Source: BRH-c25 sp029553855 (GTDB taxonomy: Bacteria; Bacillota; Clostridia; Lutisporales; Lutisporaceae). Taken from it: 26,100 nucleotides of DNA. This document shows, in pieces, positions 23,212-26,100 of this stretch. The position numbers and the translations under genes were made by a program. Position 1 is the first letter of the stretch. Every line of letters starts with the position of its first letter. The notes beneath the pieces were generated by a model. The model was not told the DNA's origin and made no database searches. It saw only the letters and a program-made list of their open reading frames with translations. The stretch lies in assembly GCA_035375865.1 (NCBI GenBank), contig DAOSQO010000011.1:1-26100 (forward strand). Reading direction: 5' to 3'.

Positions 23212-24114
23212 CTAATTGAATAAGCTGGTAAGCTTGTTTATGAACATTTTTATTCCTGAGACTGAAACCGAACTGAATTCTTTGTTTTCCATAAGCGTCA
23301 AAGCAATGTCATTAAGATTTCTTGAAGCCTCGCTTCTATTAAAGCTTATAACAAAAGGCTGCTGAATTTTCACTGCCCTTGCCACACTTGCATCATTCAG
23401 TATGTAACCGAGTTTCTGCAGTCTAACCCCGAGAAACTTCTGTGTTACAATGTTAAGTTTGTCCAGTATGTTAAAAGCCTCGGCCGCGCTATCAGCTCTA
23501 TTTACTACTACCTTTATCATCTTTGCCTTATCCCGCTGAGTAATAGTCTTTATCAGTGCATATGCATCCGTTATTGAGGTAGGCTCCGGTGTGGTCAATA
23601 ATATAACTTCTTTTGCCGCATGGACAAAACTAATAACATTCTCAGAGAGTCCTGCTCCTGTGTCTATTAATATTATATCAGCCTCCTCGTCCAGCTTCCC
23701 AAGCTTCATCAGCAGATCTACCAGTTGTGTTTTATTCAGCTTCACTAATTCCTGAACCCCTGAACCCCCTGATACAAATTTTACTCCTTCGTATCCTTCC
23801 TCAAGTATCTCAAGTATGTCTTTATTGCTGTTTATCACATCCGAAAGATTATACCTGGACATTTTGCCCATAACAACATCAACATTTGCCAAACCTAGGT
23901 CCGCATCAATTATTACCACCCTTAACCCGTTTTGTGCAAATTTAATAGCTAAATTAACGGTAAAATTAGTCTTTCCTACGCCGCCTTTGCCGCTTGTAAC
24001 AGCTATAACCCTTGAACCGGGCTTTTCAGTAAGAGCCCCGGCGCTTTTCTCATCATCCTTATAATTTTTAATGCTATCTATAATCTCTCTTAATCTCTCA
24101 GCTTGATCTTTCAT
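23212..24114 (-). CDS. flhG: flagellar number/placement ATPase FlhG (MinD/ParA family)
   Basis: MinD-like ATPase that sets flagellar number and position with FlhF. The 300-residue protein begins with DQAERLR (residues 3-9), the motif by which FlhG stimulates the FlhF GTPase. It has the deviant Walker A KGGVGKT at 43-49, DADLGLANVD at about 70-79 and a switch DTGAGLS segment. A basic and hydrophobic end (KMFINKLTSLF) could serve as membrane-targeting helix. The ATG at 24114 has GGGAG nine bases upstream and lies inside the flhF gene, a 17-base overlap, so the pair is translationally coupled. A GTG at 24135 is less likely. Confidence 0.96.
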   Translation of the reverse strand: MKDQAERLREIIDSIKNYKDDEKSAGALTEKPGSRVIAVTSGKGGVGKTNFTVNLAIKFAQNGLRVVIIDADLGLANVDVVMGKMSRYNLSDVINSNKDILEILEEGYEGVKFVSGGSGVQELVKLNKTQLVDLLMKLGKLDEEADIILIDTGAGLSENVISFVHAAKEVILLTTPEPTSITDAYALIKTITQRDKAKMIKVVVNRADSAAEAFNILDKLNIVTQKFLGVRLQKLGYILNDASVARAVKIQQPFVISFNRSEASRNLNDIALTLMENKEFSSVSVSGIKMFINKLTSLFN

Positions 24115-25339
24115 ATAGCTTATCTCCCAATACACAGTTTATTATTTTACCGTTATCTGCAATTTCAATGTCATCAGGAACACTTTGCCCGGTAGTGATA
24201 TATGATACAGGCTTTTTTGTAATATAAGCAACATTTAATATGACTCCAAAGGCTGAGGTTTCATCAAGCTTGGTGAAAAGCAGCTTATAGTCGTCAAGAA
24301 AGCTATAATTCTTAATTATTTCTATGCAGTCTGAGAATTTTGTTGTAGCGCTGATTACCATATATACTTCATAATCAATGCTTGATTTAATGAGGGTCTT
24401 TAATTCCATAAGCTGATATTTATCCTTATGACTCCTCCCTGCAGTATCAACAAGTATCAGGTCTTTATCTCCATACTTTTCTATCGCGCTGGAAATTTCT
24501 CCCGGCGTATATATTATGGATAGCGGCACCCCTATTATCTCGCTATATGTCTTAAGCTGCTCTACTGCAGCTATTCTATATGTATCTGAGGTGATCAACC
24601 CCACCTTTTTTTTCTCTGTAAGAACCATATTTGCCGCCAGCTTAGCAAGAGTAGTAGTTTTCCCTACTCCTGTTGGGCCTATTACAATTACGACTTTTTT
24701 GCCCCTGGAAAACGAAAACGGTTCCGGTTCCTTCATATATCCGCATAAAATGTTATAGATTGCATTCCTTACAATTACATCACTCCGCTGCTTCTCATCG
24801 TCCAGAGTATCCATTAGCTTATCTTTAATTTCGTTTATTATTACCTTGTCAACCTCGGAATCTTCAAGGACTTTCAGATATTTTCTGACATTGTCTGAAA
24901 GCTTGATATTCTCATAATCAACTTTCACAGCATCGTAGACCTTGTTAAGCATGTTTTTTAGTTCCAAAAAGTCCTGTTGTATAAGCTTCTTATCATCATA
25001 TTCATCCAGTTTCGCAGATTTGCTCTTTGGTGTGCCGACTTTCTGCCCCTGCATTTTTTCATTCAGCTCTTTAATAAAATTTTCTGCTTCACTATTGTAT
25101 TCTTGATTGCTATCGTGCTCCTTCGGCCCGGCATCTTGCTGTTTGTCCGGTCCGACCCCTAAGAGTATGTCATTGTCTACGGTCGCAACAACTTCAATAA
25201 GAGGTTTTGCAAAAAAGCCCATCAAACCCTTTCTTCTCATTTTTCTTGTATTTAGTATTATTGCATCCCTTCCCAAATCTGATTTTACTTTCTGCATAGC
25301 TTCCTGGACTGTTTCCCCTACATATCTTTTTACTTTCAT
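24098..25339 (-). CDS. flhF: flagellar SRP-type GTPase FlhF
   Basis: SRP-family GTPase that marks the site of flagellar assembly. The 413-residue protein has the N-terminal B domain (MKVKRYVGETVQEAMQKV), a charged low-complexity linker (about 65-115), the N domain, and the G domain with GPTGVGKTTT at 221-230, DTYRIAAVEQL at 252-262, DTAGR at 298-302 and TKLDE at 356-360. All nucleotide-binding motifs are intact. The ATG overlaps the flhA stop as TAATG, and the 3' end overlaps flhG. The flhA-flhF-flhG order is the standard one. Confidence 0.97.
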   Translation of the reverse strand: MKVKRYVGETVQEAMQKVKSDLGRDAIILNTRKMRRKGLMGFFAKPLIEVVATVDNDILLGVGPDKQQDAGPKEHDSNQEYNSEAENFIKELNEKMQGQKVGTPKSKSAKLDEYDDKKLIQQDFLELKNMLNKVYDAVKVDYENIKLSDNVRKYLKVLEDSEVDKVIINEIKDKLMDTLDDEKQRSDVIVRNAIYNILCGYMKEPEPFSFSRGKKVVIVIGPTGVGKTTTLAKLAANMVLTEKKKVGLITSDTYRIAAVEQLKTYSEIIGVPLSIIYTPGEISSAIEKYGDKDLILVDTAGRSHKDKYQLMELKTLIKSSIDYEVYMVISATTKFSDCIEIIKNYSFLDDYKLLFTKLDETSAFGVILNVAYITKKPVSYITTGQSVPDDIEIADNGKIINCVLGDKLYERSS

Positions 25340-26100
25340 TATATACTCACCACCCCTACTGATTGTACCTCAACCGACGGATCCAACTCATTATATGACA
25401 ATACTACAAGTCCCGGTGCAACCTGTTCGGTCATCCTCTTGAAATAAAGTCTTACAACTGGGGACGCCAGTACTATGGGCTGTTCCCCGGCAGATGTAAA
25501 TTTCTGAAGCTCTTTAAGGAGGTTAGTTATTATCCGCTGTGCAGCACCTGGCTCCATATTCAAATAAGAACCGTATTCAGTTTGCTGCAGTGAATCCATT
25601 ATAGTCTGTTCAAGAATTGCATCCAACGTAACCACTTTTACCTGCATATCTGTAATAAAACGCCTTGTAATACTTCTCCTCATTGATTGCCTCACATATT
25701 CCGTAAGCATATCGGAATCCTTGGTCACGGGCGCATAATCTGCCAGGGTTTCCATTATCGTGACCATGTCCCTTATAGATATGCCTTCCTTGAGCAAATT
25801 GGCCAGAACCTTCTGAATGTCGCCAATACTCAGCATTTTGGGCAAAACATCTTCTACCAGCGCAGGATAGCTTTCCTTTATGTTATCAACAAGCCTTTGC
25901 ACATCCTGCCTTCCGAGAAGTTCGTGGGCATGGTTCTTGATAATTTCTGTAAGGTGTGTTGCAATTACCGAAGGCGGATCTACCACTGTATAACCCATCA
26001 TCTCAGCTCTCTCCTTCTGACTCTCATTAATCCATACTGCAGGCAGTCCAAAAGCCGGTTCAGTTGTTTTTATTCCATCCAGCTCGCCATCTGCGGTACC
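25339..26100 (-). CDS. flhA: flagellar export gate protein FlhA, C-terminal part (N-terminus off the window)
   Basis: FlhA forms the nonameric ring of the flagellar type III export gate. Only the last 253 residues are inside the window; the frame is open to the right edge, so the membrane part and the FHIPEP signature lie outside. What is visible is the cytosolic domain. It opens with GTADGELDGIKTTEPAFGLP, then WINESQKERAEMMGYTVVDP, and continues with THLTEIIKNHAHELLGRQDV and the LLKEGISIRDM helix pair. Subdomains D3 and D4 end with QVAPGLVVLSYNE. These are strongly conserved FlhA segments. It leads into flhF by a TAATG overlap. Confidence 0.97.
   Translation of the reverse strand, partial: GTADGELDGIKTTEPAFGLPAVWINESQKERAEMMGYTVVDPPSVIATHLTEIIKNHAHELLGRQDVQRLVDNIKESYPALVEDVLPKMLSIGDIQKVLANLLKEGISIRDMVTIMETLADYAPVTKDSDMLTEYVRQSMRRSITRRFITDMQVKVVTLDAILEQTIMDSLQQTEYGSYLNMEPGAAQRIITNLLKELQKFTSAGEQPIVLASPVVRLYFKRMTEQVAPGLVVLSYNELDPSVEVQSVGVVSI

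Noticed and set aside
1..26100. CRISPR arrays, tRNA or rRNA genes, insertion sequences, prophage or defence genes
   Set aside because: No direct repeats with spacers, no transposase or phage-like proteins and no tRNA-like sequence were seen; nearly all DNA is accounted for by the listed genes.

Overview
The window is a gene-dense piece of a low-GC, motile Gram-positive chromosome. It looks like an anaerobic member of the Clostridia, because the gene order is the Bacillus/Clostridium fla/che-to-translation order, start sites carry strong GGAGG ribosome binding sites, and clostridial-type DUF342 and PilZ genes sit inside the flagellar cluster. The genus cannot be fixed from sequence alone. All 27 protein genes lie on the minus strand, so transcription runs from the right edge to the left. 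Two genes are cut by the window: flhA (N-terminal part missing, right edge) and rseP (C-terminal part missing, left edge).

Reading in the direction of transcription, the first block (26100 to about 13570) is the late part of a fla/che operon. It contains flhA, flhF, flhG, a YcgR-like PilZ gene, cheB, cheA, cheW, cheC, cheD, a two-helix membrane protein, the flagellar sigma factor sigD, a DUF342/FapA protein, a small charged protein, a SwrB-like membrane protein and a 72-residue membrane protein. It supplies the export gate, flagellar placement, receptor adaptation, c-di-GMP input and sigma-28 control. It ends at a strong inverted repeat with T/A runs at 13481-13512.

The second block (13295 to 6783) is a cassette of an S66 family LD-carboxypeptidase followed by a full oligopeptide ABC transporter in the order oppA, oppB, oppC, oppD, oppF. 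Together they suggest uptake and trimming of peptides, possibly muropeptides. It has its own possible promoter.

The third block (6722 to 1) begins at a good sigma-A type promoter and carries rpsB, tsf, pyrH, frr, a small PASTA-like gene, uppS, cdsA, dxr and rseP. It couples translation factors, UMP synthesis, ribosome recycling, undecaprenyl and phospholipid precursor synthesis, the first committed MEP-pathway step and an intramembrane protease. Hairpins between rpsB and tsf, between tsf and pyrH, and before uppS suggest graded expression inside this block.

In Bacillus subtilis the flagellar block joins the rpsB block directly (sigD-swrB-rpsB), so the LD-carboxypeptidase/opp cassette sits exactly at a conserved seam. 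No wholly new system was recognised. The least explained items are the lone PASTA-like protein before uppS, the four small proteins around sigD, the membrane-anchored substrate-binding protein, and the RNA structures around tsf, pyrH and uppS. No tRNA, rRNA, CRISPR array, insertion sequence or prophage gene was seen, and no gene-free stretch exceeds about 280 bases.
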